Shown here: positions 1 to 8,374 of the stretch, in pieces
Layout of the letters: each line of letters starts with the position of its first letter
How positions within the stretch are numbered: position 1 is the stretch's first letter
Source: Phycisphaerales bacterium
Lineage (GTDB): Bacteria; Planctomycetota; Phycisphaerae; Phycisphaerales; SM1A02
DNA: 32,272 nucleotides
Direction: 5' to 3'
NCBI GenBank assembly: GCA_009692015.1
Contig: SIAB01000011.1
Coordinates: 1-32,272, forward strand
Program-made: the position numbers and the translations under genes
The notes under the pieces: generated by a model
The model's input: the letters and a program-made list of their open reading frames with translations, nothing else
Told to the model about the DNA's origin: nothing
Databases searched by the model: none

Positions 1-1701
1 TTTCCGGCGCAATTGCAAACTGACCTGCGTTTCCAGCGGGACACCGACCGCAAGACGCGCCGGGGTCACGCCGCGGACGACGCCAAGACCTCAGCCGCGC
101 CCGTTCCATCCGCCCCCCGACCCTTGGTCGGTGCTGCGGCTGCTGCGGTTGCGGCGGCGCGCATCAAGCTGCGTCAGCAGGACACTGGCGCCAAGAATGC
201 CGATGCCAGCGCGGAAGATGATGATGGTCTCGACGATGACTTGCAAGGTTCGCTCGAGTTCGCGATTGCCGAGCCGAATCCGATCCGCATCGATGATCCA
301 ATTCGCATGTACCTCACCCAGATGGGATCGATCCCGCTCTTGACACGCGAGGAAGAAATCCGGCTCGCCAAGAAAATCGAGATGAGCCGTTACATCTTTC
401 GCCGCATGGTGCTCGAGAGCGATTTCTGCGCCCGTCAGGCTGTGGAGATTCTCCAGCAGGTTCATGAGGGCACGCTGCCCTTCGATCGGACGATGCGTAT
501 TTCCACGGCCGAGTCGAATGCCAAGGATCGCATCGCGGCCCGGATCCCATACAACCTCGCCACTGTTCGCACGAAATTTGAACAGAACGGAGAACTGTGG
601 AGTCAGCTCGAAACGGGCAACAATTCACCCGAGCGTGTCGAAGCGATCAATCAGAAACTCTGGGCGAATCGGCGGCGCATCGCCACCCTCATCGAAGAGT
701 GTTGTTTGCGAACGGGGCGCATTCAGCCGCTCATGCGCAAACTCAATTCGGTCAACCGCAAGTGTGAGGAGTTGACCCGCTTGATCGAACGGGCCGAGCA
801 GACGCCGGAGCGCTATGACTCAGAAGACACCCAGGTGCGCGTCGAGGAACTCGCCGGGCTCCAGAATTTGGTGCTCGAGACCCCCACCGCCCTCGCGGCA
901 CGGGTGCGGGCCATCGGTCGCATCTTTGTAGAACACGAACTGGCAAAGCGCGCGCTCTCCGGAGGCAATCTGCGGCTAGTGGTGTCGATTGCCAAGAAGT
1001 ATCGCAACCGTGGATTGCCCTTCCTGGACATCATCCAAGAGGGAAACACCGGACTGATGCGCGCCGTCGACAAGTACGAGTACAAGCGTGGTTACAAGTT
1101 CTCGACCTATGCCACCTGGTGGATTCGTCAGGCAATTACGCGGGCAATCGCCGACCATGCCCGCACGATTCGCGTCCCGGTGCACATGATCGAAACGATG
1201 TCGAAACTTCGCAATATCCAAAAGCATTTACTGCAGGAACTCGGTCATGAGCCCAATCACGACGAGATTGCGGCGAAGGCGAAGATGCCAGTCGAGGAAG
1301 TGAAGCGGGTGCTCAAGATCTCCCGGCATCCGATTTCACTCGATCGCCCGGTGGGTGAGAGCGAAGATTCGCACTTCGGCGACTTCATTGAGGATGTTGC
1401 GCAGGAAGCACCGAGCATCACGGCGGCAAGCGAGATGCTTCGATCGCGGATCAATGATGTGCTCAAGACGCTGACCTATCGCGAACGCGAGATTCTGAAA
1501 CTGAGGTACGGAATCGGTGATGGCTACACCTACACACTCGAAGAGGTTGGCCGTATTTTCAAGGTCACCCGCGAGCGCGTTCGACAGGTTGAAAGCAAGG
1601 CACTTCGCAAACTGCAGCATCCGGTGCGCCGTCAGCGGCTCACGAGTTTTATGCAGTCCGATGAGGGCGGCGACTTGGAGGCACCGATCACCGCAGAGTG
1701 A
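1..1701 (+). CDS. rpoD: RNA polymerase primary sigma factor RpoD/SigA (5' end probably outside window)
   Basis: Motifs [104 protein letters not shown] and C-terminal [38 protein letters not shown]. Frame is open to base 1, so the TTG at 13 is not a convincing start. Confidence 0.97.
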   Translation, partial: FPAQLQTDLRFQRDTDRKTRRGHAADDAKTSAAPVPSAPRPLVGAAAAAVAAARIKLRQQDTGAKNADASAEDDDGLDDDLQGSLEFAIAEPNPIRIDDPIRMYLTQMGSIPLLTREEEIRLAKKIEMSRYIFRRMVLESDFCARQAVEILQQVHEGTLPFDRTMRISTAESNAKDRIAARIPYNLATVRTKFEQNGELWSQLETGNNSPERVEAINQKLWANRRRIATLIEECCLRTGRIQPLMRKLNSVNRKCEELTRLIERAEQTPERYDSEDTQVRVEELAGLQNLVLETPTALAARVRAIGRIFVEHELAKRALSGGNLRLVVSIAKKYRNRGLPFLDIIQEGNTGLMRAVDKYEYKRGYKFSTYATWWIRQAITRAIADHARTIRVPVHMIETMSKLRNIQKHLLQELGHEPNHDEIAAKAKMPVEEVKRVLKISRHPISLDRPVGESEDSHFGDFIEDVAQEAPSITAASEMLRSRINDVLKTLTYREREILKLRYGIGDGYTYTLEEVGRIFKVTRERVRQVESKALRKLQHPVRRQRLTSFMQSDEGGDLEAPITAE

Positions 1702-3144
1702 TCAACTCACCCGCGTGGCGGTGCAGACATACTTCCAGGAGAGATACTCGTAGAGACCCCATCGACCGCCCTCGCGGCCGAAGCCGGACCATCCGCATCC
1801 GCCGAATGGGGCGAATGCATCGCTGATGACTCCGGTGTTCGCTCCCACGATCCCACAGTGGAGTTGGCGACTCACGCGGTCGAGGCGCGCCGCGTCGCTC
1901 GAGAAGGCGTAGGCGGCCAGTCCGTAGGGTGTGGCGTTTGCGATCCGGATGGCCTCTGCTTCGTCGCCGAACTTTGCGATGGGAGCAAGCGGTCCAAAGG
2001 TTTCTTCCTGAAAGCAGAGCATTTCTGGTGAGGCGTCGGCGAGTACCGTGGGAGCAAAAAATCTGTCGAGGCATCCGGTGACTGGGACCGTTGCGCCGCC
2101 TGCGAGCAGTTTGGCCCCCTTCGCGAGGGCATCATCGACCTGCGCGCGAACCCGCGCGACCGCAGTATCACTTATCAGCGGACCGATGCGCGTTGTGGGC
2201 TCGCAACCCTTTCCAATGGGAAGCGCGCGCGCCGCGGCGACGAAACGAGTCACGAACTGCTCATAGACCTCGGCGGCAACGAGGAAACGATTGGGGCAGA
2301 CGCAGGTCTGTCCCGCGACTCGGAACTTTCCCGCGATGGCGGCAGCCACAGCGGCCGGGATATCAGCGTCGCGAAAGACAATGAATGGAGCGTGCCCGCC
2401 GAGTTCGAGCGAGAGCCGAACAATCTGGTCTGCCGCAGCGTGCATGAGCAGTCGCCCCACCCGGGTGGATCCTGTGAAAGAGAGCTTGCGCACCCGACCA
2501 TCGCTCAGCCACGCCCGCGAAATGGCGGACGCATCACCCGTCACAAGATTGAAAGCGCCACTGGGCAGACCAGCATCCATCAAGACCTCGGCAAAGAGGA
2601 TTGCGGTGAGCGGCGTTTGTTCGGCAGGTTTGACGACCTGGGTACATCCCACTGCCAGAGCAGGGGCGGTCTTTCGCGCCAGCATGGCGAGTGGAAAATT
2701 CCAGGGGGTGATCGCCGCCACGACGCCGATTGGTTCTGGGATGGCAGCCAGCGATCGTGCTGGATTTCGCGAGGGGATCGATTCTTCGGCAAGCCGAATC
2801 GCTTCTTGTGCCGCCGAAAGAAAGTAGTCGGCGCTGTAGTCGATCTCGCCGTGAGATTCATCGAGTGGTTTGCCGTTTTCAGCGGTGATGATCGCGGCAA
2901 ATTCGTCCTTGCGCGCGCGCAGGGCATGGGCGATCGAGCCAAGCACAGTCGCGCGATCAGTCGTCGACCGCGCCGACCAATCACCAAGCGCACTGCTCGC
3001 GGCGTCGACCGCTTCCAGCGCCTCCTGCCCGCCGCTGCAGGGGACGCGCCCCAACTCGACTCCCGTTGCGGCGTCGCGCACTGCCATGGATGAACCATCC
3101 CGCGCGCCGCGCCATACGCCTGCGATGAGATTGGAAGTCTCCAT
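1702..3144 (-). CDS. gabD: NAD(P)-dependent aldehyde dehydrogenase, succinate-semialdehyde dehydrogenase-like
   Basis: PWNFPLAMLARKTAPALAVGCTQVVKPAEQTPLTA, FTGSTRVGRLLM, LELGGHAPFIVF, GQTCVCPNRFLV and QEETFGPLAPI are ALDH/GabD hallmarks. Confidence 0.88.
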   Translation of the reverse strand: METSNLIAGVWRGARDGSSMAVRDAATGVELGRVPCSGGQEALEAVDAASSALGDWSARSTTDRATVLGSIAHALRARKDEFAAIITAENGKPLDESHGEIDYSADYFLSAAQEAIRLAEESIPSRNPARSLAAIPEPIGVVAAITPWNFPLAMLARKTAPALAVGCTQVVKPAEQTPLTAILFAEVLMDAGLPSGAFNLVTGDASAISRAWLSDGRVRKLSFTGSTRVGRLLMHAAADQIVRLSLELGGHAPFIVFRDADIPAAVAAAIAGKFRVAGQTCVCPNRFLVAAEVYEQFVTRFVAAARALPIGKGCEPTTRIGPLISDTAVARVRAQVDDALAKGAKLLAGGATVPVTGCLDRFFAPTVLADASPEMLCFQEETFGPLAPIAKFGDEAEAIRIANATPYGLAAYAFSSDAARLDRVSRQLHCGIVGANTGVISDAFAPFGGCGWSGFGREGGRWGLYEYLSWKYVCTATRVS

Positions 3145-3150
3145 TCCCTC

Positions 3151-3156
3151 AGGCTA
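3151..3156 (-). promoter_or_regulatory. Putative -10 element TAGCCT exactly 6 nt upstream of the gabD ATG (leaderless)
   Basis: Minus strand reads TGTTAGCCT-GAGGGA-ATG; TAnnnT pattern repeated at other gene starts in the window. Confidence 0.4.
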
Positions 3157-3163
3157 ACAGCGC

Positions 3164-3169
3164 TACACT
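3164..3169 (+). promoter_or_regulatory. Putative -10 element TACACT exactly 6 nt upstream of the WXG100-like ATG (leaderless)
   Basis: GCTACACT-CACGGT-ATG; no Shine-Dalgarno between. Confidence 0.42.
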
Positions 3170-3175
3170 CACGGT

Positions 3176-3448
3176 ATGGCACGGGCAGTGGTCGATCCCA
3201 ATGAACTGCGGCGATTTGCAGCCGATTTGCGCAAGTTCAATCAGGATCTGCAATCTGGAATCTCAACGATCGGTGGGCGAATGAATACCCTCGCCCAAAC
3301 CTGGCGAGATCAAGAACAGCAGAAGTTCGCCGAAGAATTCGACCAGACCCTGAAGGTCTTGCAGCGACTGATGAAGGTCAGCGAGGAGCACATTCCGTTC
3401 CTGCTGCGCAAGGCAGATCGAATCGACGAATATCTCCAGCAGCGCTAG
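3176..3448 (+). CDS. WXG100/ESAT-6-like small helical protein
   Basis: 90 aa, two predicted helices separated by TWRDQEQQKFAEEF (W-x-D variant of WXG), typical length, directly upstream of an FtsK/EssC-like ATPase. Confidence 0.78.
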   Translation: MARAVVDPNELRRFAADLRKFNQDLQSGISTIGGRMNTLAQTWRDQEQQKFAEEFDQTLKVLQRLMKVSEEHIPFLLRKADRIDEYLQQR

Positions 3449-3458
3449 GCCTCCTGCG

Positions 3459-4079
3459 ATGGATACCGGCGCCAACCTCCGCGACACCCGAACCATCATG
3501 GCGGCCAAGGCGGTTCTGACCAAGGCTGCGCGAAGTTTTGGGTCGGCGATTGAAGAGTCGCAGTCAGACGCGGAGCGATTCGGAATGTGGCTCACGGGCG
3601 AGGGTCCCACTTTCTGGGAGGGTCAGCGCCGCAAGCTGACAGAAAAACTGAACATCGATCGCGCCGCGCTTTTCCGAAAGCAGATTCAGATGACCGCTGA
3701 TGGGCGGCCGCCCTCGACCGTCGATGAGAAGAAGGCCGTGGTTCGTGCCGAGCACGCTGTCCGTCATGCCGAGCATTGCCTGCGCGAGTTGCGGAGGTGG
3801 TCCATCGAATATCAGCGCGTACTGGCTCAATTTCGGGCCGGGATGGGGCCCCTCTCAACCTATGTCGACCAGATCGTGCCCGCTGCGGTGATCGCGCTCA
3901 ATCGCATGGCTGAGTCGATTGATGCCTACATCTCGACCGCCCCCGCTGCGGTTGACGATACAGCCCAAACGGCCGGCGACCAGACTGCGATTCGCGATCC
4001 AGCGAGCGCTCAACAGCCTGATCAATCGATGCGCCGCGGAGGATCGGACGCTCGGCCCGAGAATCCCCCCAATGAGTGA
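3459..4079 (+). CDS. Hypothetical predominantly helical protein in WXG100/EssC-like locus
   Basis: 206 aa ORF with helical composition to about residue 165 then a low-complexity polar tail; same strand, 10 nt after the WXG100-like gene. No family recognised. Confidence 0.7.
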   Translation: MDTGANLRDTRTIMAAKAVLTKAARSFGSAIEESQSDAERFGMWLTGEGPTFWEGQRRKLTEKLNIDRAALFRKQIQMTADGRPPSTVDEKKAVVRAEHAVRHAEHCLRELRRWSIEYQRVLAQFRAGMGPLSTYVDQIVPAAVIALNRMAESIDAYISTAPAAVDDTAQTAGDQTAIRDPASAQQPDQSMRRGGSDARPENPPNE

Positions 4080-4290
4080 CGCAACCCACAAGGCGAAACT
4101 GAAGGACACGGTGCGCGTGCTCCGCGAGCAGTGGCGCACGCTGCGACAGGATTGGAACGACCCCGCGAGCGCCGCAATGGAGCGCGACGCGGTCGATCCC
4201 GCAGACGACGCCGTTCGGATCGCGATTCTCGCGCTCGACCAACTCGCAGAAGCAGTTTCGCGGGCGCGCCGTGACTGCGATGCACGGTAA
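4072..4290 (+). CDS. Small (72 aa) helical protein, possible second WXG-like partner
   Basis: ATG at 4072 overlaps the upstream stop by 8 nt (ATGAGTGA). Protein MSDATHKAKLKDTVRVLREQWRTLRQDWNDPASAAMERDAVDPADDAVRIAILALDQLAEAVSRARRDCDAR: helix, tryptophan-containing turn, helix. Confidence 0.6.
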   Translation: MSDATHKAKLKDTVRVLREQWRTLRQDWNDPASAAMERDAVDPADDAVRIAILALDQLAEAVSRARRDCDAR

Positions 4291-4315
4291 CGCGATCGAC
4301 TGGCGCGCTTTCTCT

Positions 4316-4321
4316 TATGAT
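4316..4321 (+). promoter_or_regulatory. Putative -10 element TATGAT, 7 nt before the ATG at 4329
   Basis: CTTATGAT-TCGCAGC-ATG; matches the window-wide TAnnnT-N(5-10)-start pattern and argues for the start at 4329 over 4317. Confidence 0.4.
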
Positions 4322-4328
4322 TCGCAGC

Positions 4329-7300
4329 ATGGCGTCGTCTACCGGTGATCAACAGACGCTCCGCGGTCAGGACCTTCCCATTTTGGGAGGGCGCATTCTG
4401 AAAACTCTCATGGATGCCACGGCGGCGCGACTTGAAGCGGAGCGGTCGCTCGCAGCGTTTCTGGTTGACGCGCAGGATCCCGAGTCGCGTCGGCATGCGG
4501 AGGAATTGAATCGAGCGCGGGAATCCCGCGATCACGGTCGCGTCGAAATCCTTGAAAAACAAGTGGCCGCGCGGGCTGCGGCAGAGCGCCGCGCCGGGCG
4601 AGCCGGCACGACCATCGATGTGCGCGAGCGCGCTTCTCTCGACTCCGTTTCAGAGGCGTGCGAGAAACGGCTCGACTCGATCGCCTTGGATCACGAGACC
4701 ACGACATGGACTGCCGATGCGGTCTACGAGAACCTCGAGCCGCGGCCACGCATCGACTTTGAAACTGCGCGCGCGGCGATCGAGACGCGCTCACAGGAGA
4801 TCGCGGCGGTGGCTGAACAAGTCGAGCGACTTCTCAACCGGGCGCTGATCCGCGTGAATCGGATGGACGAATCGATCACGCGCGGTGCCCCTGACCTGGG
4901 TAACCGAAGCTGCGCGCGGCTCGAAGAGCAATTCGTTCTCGCAAGGCGGGTCCTCGAAGGTGTTCGCAAGGAGTCGGTTGCCCTCATCATGCGCAATTGG
5001 CTCTCACACTTCGCTCTGGCGGCGGTGGTGATCGCCGCCCTCTACGTCGCCCGCGGTCTGGCGGTGGGAACGGACTTCTCGTTCAATCGGGCGCTGTTTG
5101 GTGCTGCCATCGGTCTCCTCCTGCTCATCCAAATCGTGGTGTGGTACTGGGCCGGGCGGCGGTTGGTGGGATTCGCAGCGGCGATCACAACCATTCGCGC
5201 AACCGCGCTTGAATTGCAGCAACTCGCACTGGTGGGGGCGGCCCAACTGCGAAAGGAGCAGGAGACTGTCTTTCGCAGGCAGCATCGCGCGGAACGCTCC
5301 GCAGTCGACCTCGCGGCGCAACCGAAGCGACAGGAGGCCGCGGCCCGCGCCGCATCGCGCAGCGAGGAGATACGCGCGATTGCCCTGCGCGTGCGCCGTG
5401 CCGCGGTCGAACAAGGTGAAGCTGCGCTTCAGCAGGTCGAAGCGGATGCCTCGCGCGCATTTGAGACTCTTCACCTTCAGTACGACGCGGATCTCGATGC
5501 GGAAGAGACGCGTCATGCCAATCGGCTTCGCGAGATCGCCGCCGTCCACGCAGCTCGCAACGAACTGCTACGGAGTGAATGGAAGGCAGCGCGGGACCAG
5601 ATCAGAGCCGACACGAAGAGTGTGACGTCCATCGAGCAGCAACTCTTTCCCGCGTGGGCTCATCCTTCGTGGGAACGATTTGCGGGGCAGGCAGAATCAA
5701 TCGGTGGGGCGCGGCTGGGAACGCTGACCATTCCAATGCACGCGATTCCTGGAGCGCTCCCGGTTGATCCCGACCTGGCGTGGCCCGCTGGATCCCCGCG
5801 AATCCTGAATGTTCCAATCGCACTTTCGTTTCCCTCTAACGCGTCGCTGCTGATCGAGACGGGCCAGGAGGGGCGCACGGCTGGGATCGCCCTTCTGCAG
5901 GAAACGATCCTGCGAATCTTGACGGCGCTGCCACCCGGTCGCGCCCGATTCACCATCATCGATCCCGTGGGTCTCGGCGAACCCTTCGCAGCATTCATGC
6001 ACTTGACGGATGAGGCGGAGCATGTGATCGGCGAGCGAATCTGGACGGATCCGCGGCACATCGAGCAGCGGCTCGTCGCGCTCTGCGAGCACATGGAGAC
6101 TGTGATTCAGAAATTCTTGCGAAACGAATTCGAAGACATCGATGCCTACAACGCGCAGGCGGGAGAAATCGCCGAGTCCTATCGCTTCCTGGTGCTGGCG
6201 GATTTCCCCACTGGACTTTCGGACACCGCTGCCCGACGGCTGGCGAGCATCGTTAACAGCGGCGCGCGCTGCGGTGTCTTCACGATCATTCTGCGCGACA
6301 CCCGCCAGCCCGTGCCGCCGGAGATTGACATCGCCGACATCCGCAGTCGATCGCTCTGCGTCCACTGGAGCGATGAACGCCTGGTGGTGAGCGCCGCCCC
6401 CTTCAAGGACTTCGCCTTCACCGCCGGATCGGTGCCCGCGAGCGATGCCATGATCGCGCTTCTGCGGCGAATCGGCACGACGGCAAAGAACGCCCGGCGC
6501 GTCGAGGTGCCCTTCGCCGCCATCGCCCCCCGCGAGGAGGAGATTTGGACTGAGTCTGCGTCACGGTCGATCTCGGTTGCACTCGGACGGGCTGGGGCGA
6601 TGCGACTTCAGGCGATCACCCTTGGCGTTGGGACGAGTCAACACGCACTGATCGCGGGCAAGACAGGTTCTGGAAAGTCGACCTTGCTCCACGCGCTGAT
6701 CACCAATCTCGCCCTGCGCTACAGCCCGGATGAAGCCGAGTTATGGTTGGTCGACTTCAAGAAGGGTGTTGAGTTCCGCACCTACGCGACCAATCAACTC
6801 CCCCACGCCCGCGCCGTTGCCATCGAGAGCGACCGCGAGTTTGGACTCTCGGTGCTGCGCGGGCTCGACGGTGAACTGCGACGCCGCGGCGACATCTTTC
6901 GCGATCGATCGGTGCAGGATCTTGGCGGCTACCGGCGGCTTGGCCTGGCCGAAGTGATCCCGCGCACTTTGCTGATCATCGACGAGTTTCAGGAACTCTT
7001 CACGGAAGATGACAAGGTCTCCGAAGAATCCGCTCTCCTTCTTGATCGCCTGGTGCGGCAGGGTCGGGCGTTTGGAATCCATGTGATTCTCGGATCGCAG
7101 ACGCTTGGTGGTGCCTACTCAATCGCCCGCGCCACGATGGGGCAGATGGCAATTCGTATCGCCCTGCAGTGCAACGAGGCAGACTCGCAGCTCATTCTTG
7201 CCGATGACAATGTTGCCGCACGCCACCTGTCGAGGCCAGGCGAAGCGATCTATAACGATGCCGGTGGTCTCGCCGAGGGCAACAACCCATTCCAAGTTGT

Positions 7301-8243
7301 CTGGCTGCCTGATGATGAACGGGATCGCTTGCTTGCCAAGCTGCGGGATCGCGTTGCGAAGTCGCCGCCGTCGAACCGACCACCGATGATCGTGTTTGAG
7401 GGAAGCGCCGCCGCGCTGCTCGAAGAGAACCGACTGATGCAGCGGGCGAGATCTATGCGCAGCAAGCACGCTGCACCTGCGACGCCCCTGCTCTGGTTCG
7501 GCGATGCGATCTCGATCAAGGATCCCACTGCGGTGGCGCTCCGTCGACAAACCGGAACCAACATCATGATCGTCGGTCAGCGCGAGGACGCGGCTCTGGG
7601 AATTTCAGCGGGAGTGCTGGTCTCACTCGCGGCGCAGATTCCCGCAGGTCACTGCCAAGTGCACCTGATCGACGGCACGCCGCCGGATGCCCCCGAGTTT
7701 GGAAAACTGGCATCATTGCATCAGCAGCTGCGGCTTGGGGGGTCCTGTGGCGGACTCCGGGACTGCGATTCAATTCTGGCAACCGTCGCCGCCGAACTCG
7801 TCAAGCGCCAATCTGACCACAGCACGCTCGCGCCGACCTGGCTGGTGCTCGTCCACGCCGCACATCGGTTCCGTTCGCTGCGACGCAACGAGGAGGACTT
7901 TGGTTATGGATCGACCAGTGAGAAGGCTCCGACCGCAGACAAGCTGCTGGCGACCGTCGCGCGCGATGGGCCGCAGGTTGGCATCCATGTCCTGGTGACC
8001 TGCGATGGCGCGACCAACTTGGCGCGAACATTCGATCGCAACGCCATTCGCGAGTTTGAGTGGCGACTGCTCTTCCAAGTCAGCGCTTCTGATTCCAGCA
8101 CCTTGATCGACTCGCCGATCGCGAGCAGACTCGGTCCACAGCGGGCTCTCTTGCACAACGAAGAGACAGCCATTCAAGAGAAGTTCCGTCCCTACGCCTG
8201 GCCCGAGCCGCGCTGGATTGAACAATTCATGGCCGCGGATTGA
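4329..8243 (+). CDS. EssC/EccC-like membrane-anchored FtsK/SpoIIIE-family ATPase
   Basis: N-terminal coiled region, two TM helices (FALAAVVIAALYVARGLAV and ALFGAAIGLLLLIQIVVWYWAG), second coiled region, then Walker A GKTGSGKST (6657-6683) and Walker B TLLIIDEFQELF (from 6966), with VILGSQTLGG; flanked by degenerate ATPase-like modules. Track start 4317 is also possible. Confidence 0.88.
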   Translation: MASSTGDQQTLRGQDLPILGGRILKTLMDATAARLEAERSLAAFLVDAQDPESRRHAEELNRARESRDHGRVEILEKQVAARAAAERRAGRAGTTIDVRERASLDSVSEACEKRLDSIALDHETTTWTADAVYENLEPRPRIDFETARAAIETRSQEIAAVAEQVERLLNRALIRVNRMDESITRGAPDLGNRSCARLEEQFVLARRVLEGVRKESVALIMRNWLSHFALAAVVIAALYVARGLAVGTDFSFNRALFGAAIGLLLLIQIVVWYWAGRRLVGFAAAITTIRATALELQQLALVGAAQLRKEQETVFRRQHRAERSAVDLAAQPKRQEAAARAASRSEEIRAIALRVRRAAVEQGEAALQQVEADASRAFETLHLQYDADLDAEETRHANRLREIAAVHAARNELLRSEWKAARDQIRADTKSVTSIEQQLFPAWAHPSWERFAGQAESIGGARLGTLTIPMHAIPGALPVDPDLAWPAGSPRILNVPIALSFPSNASLLIETGQEGRTAGIALLQETILRILTALPPGRARFTIIDPVGLGEPFAAFMHLTDEAEHVIGERIWTDPRHIEQRLVALCEHMETVIQKFLRNEFEDIDAYNAQAGEIAESYRFLVLADFPTGLSDTAARRLASIVNSGARCGVFTIILRDTRQPVPPEIDIADIRSRSLCVHWSDERLVVSAAPFKDFAFTAGSVPASDAMIALLRRIGTTAKNARRVEVPFAAIAPREEEIWTESASRSISVALGRAGAMRLQAITLGVGTSQHALIAGKTGSGKSTLLHALITNLALRYSPDEAELWLVDFKKGVEFRTYATNQLPHARAVAIESDREFGLSVLRGLDGELRRRGDIFRDRSVQDLGGYRRLGLAEVIPRTLLIIDEFQELFTEDDKVSEESALLLDRLVRQGRAFGIHVILGSQTLGGAYSIARATMGQMAIRIALQCNEADSQLILADDNVAARHLSRPGEAIYNDAGGLAEGNNPFQVVWLPDDERDRLLAKLRDRVAKSPPSNRPPMIVFEGSAAALLEENRLMQRARSMRSKHAAPATPLLWFGDAISIKDPTAVALRRQTGTNIMIVGQREDAALGISAGVLVSLAAQIPAGHCQVHLIDGTPPDAPEFGKLASLHQQLRLGGSCGGLRDCDSILATVAAELVKRQSDHSTLAPTWLVLVHAAHRFRSLRRNEEDFGYGSTSEKAPTADKLLATVARDGPQVGIHVLVTCDGATNLARTFDRNAIREFEWRLLFQVSASDSSTLIDSPIASRLGPQRALLHNEETAIQEKFRPYAWPEPRWIEQFMAAD

Positions 8244-8265
8244 GCAGTTTTGCGCCTGCTTTCGC

Positions 8266-8271
8266 TATGAT
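8266..8271 (+). promoter_or_regulatory. Putative -10 element TATGAT upstream of tRNA-Val
   Basis: GCTATGATCC, 10 nt before the tRNA 5' end; the identical 10-mer sits at the same distance before tRNA-Arg. Confidence 0.5.
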
Positions 8272-8281
8272 CCCGCCTCTT

Positions 8282-8355
8282 GGGCGCTTAGCTCAGTTGG
8301 CTAGAGCACTGCCCTTACATGGCAGGTGTCACAGGTTCGAATCCTGTAGCGCTCA
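8282..8355 (+). tRNA. tRNA-Val (anticodon TAC)
   Basis: Full cloverleaf: acceptor GGGCGCT/AGCGCTC, D arm GCTC..GAGC, anticodon stem CTGCC-CTTACAT-GGCAG, T arm ACAGG-TTCGAAT-CCTGT; CCA not encoded. Confidence 0.97.
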
Positions 8356-8359
8356 TTTC

Positions 8360-8365
8360 TATTCT
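8360..8365 (+). promoter_or_regulatory. Putative -10 element TATTCT, 9 nt before the FlgI-like ATG
   Basis: CTATTCT-TGGACCGTC-ATG immediately after the tRNA; no Shine-Dalgarno. Confidence 0.3.
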
Positions 8366-8374
8366 TGGACCGTC

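Noticed and set aside
4329-8243. Canonical FtsK DNA translocase
   Set aside because: Two TM helices rather than four, no recognisable DNA-reading gamma domain at the C-terminus, several ATPase-like modules, and a WXG100-like neighbour favour EssC/EccC-like.
8240-8374. N-terminal extension of the FlgI-like ORF (track start 8240)
   Set aside because: Would translate through a complete tRNA-Val; the ATG at 8375 begins a proper lipoprotein signal peptide.
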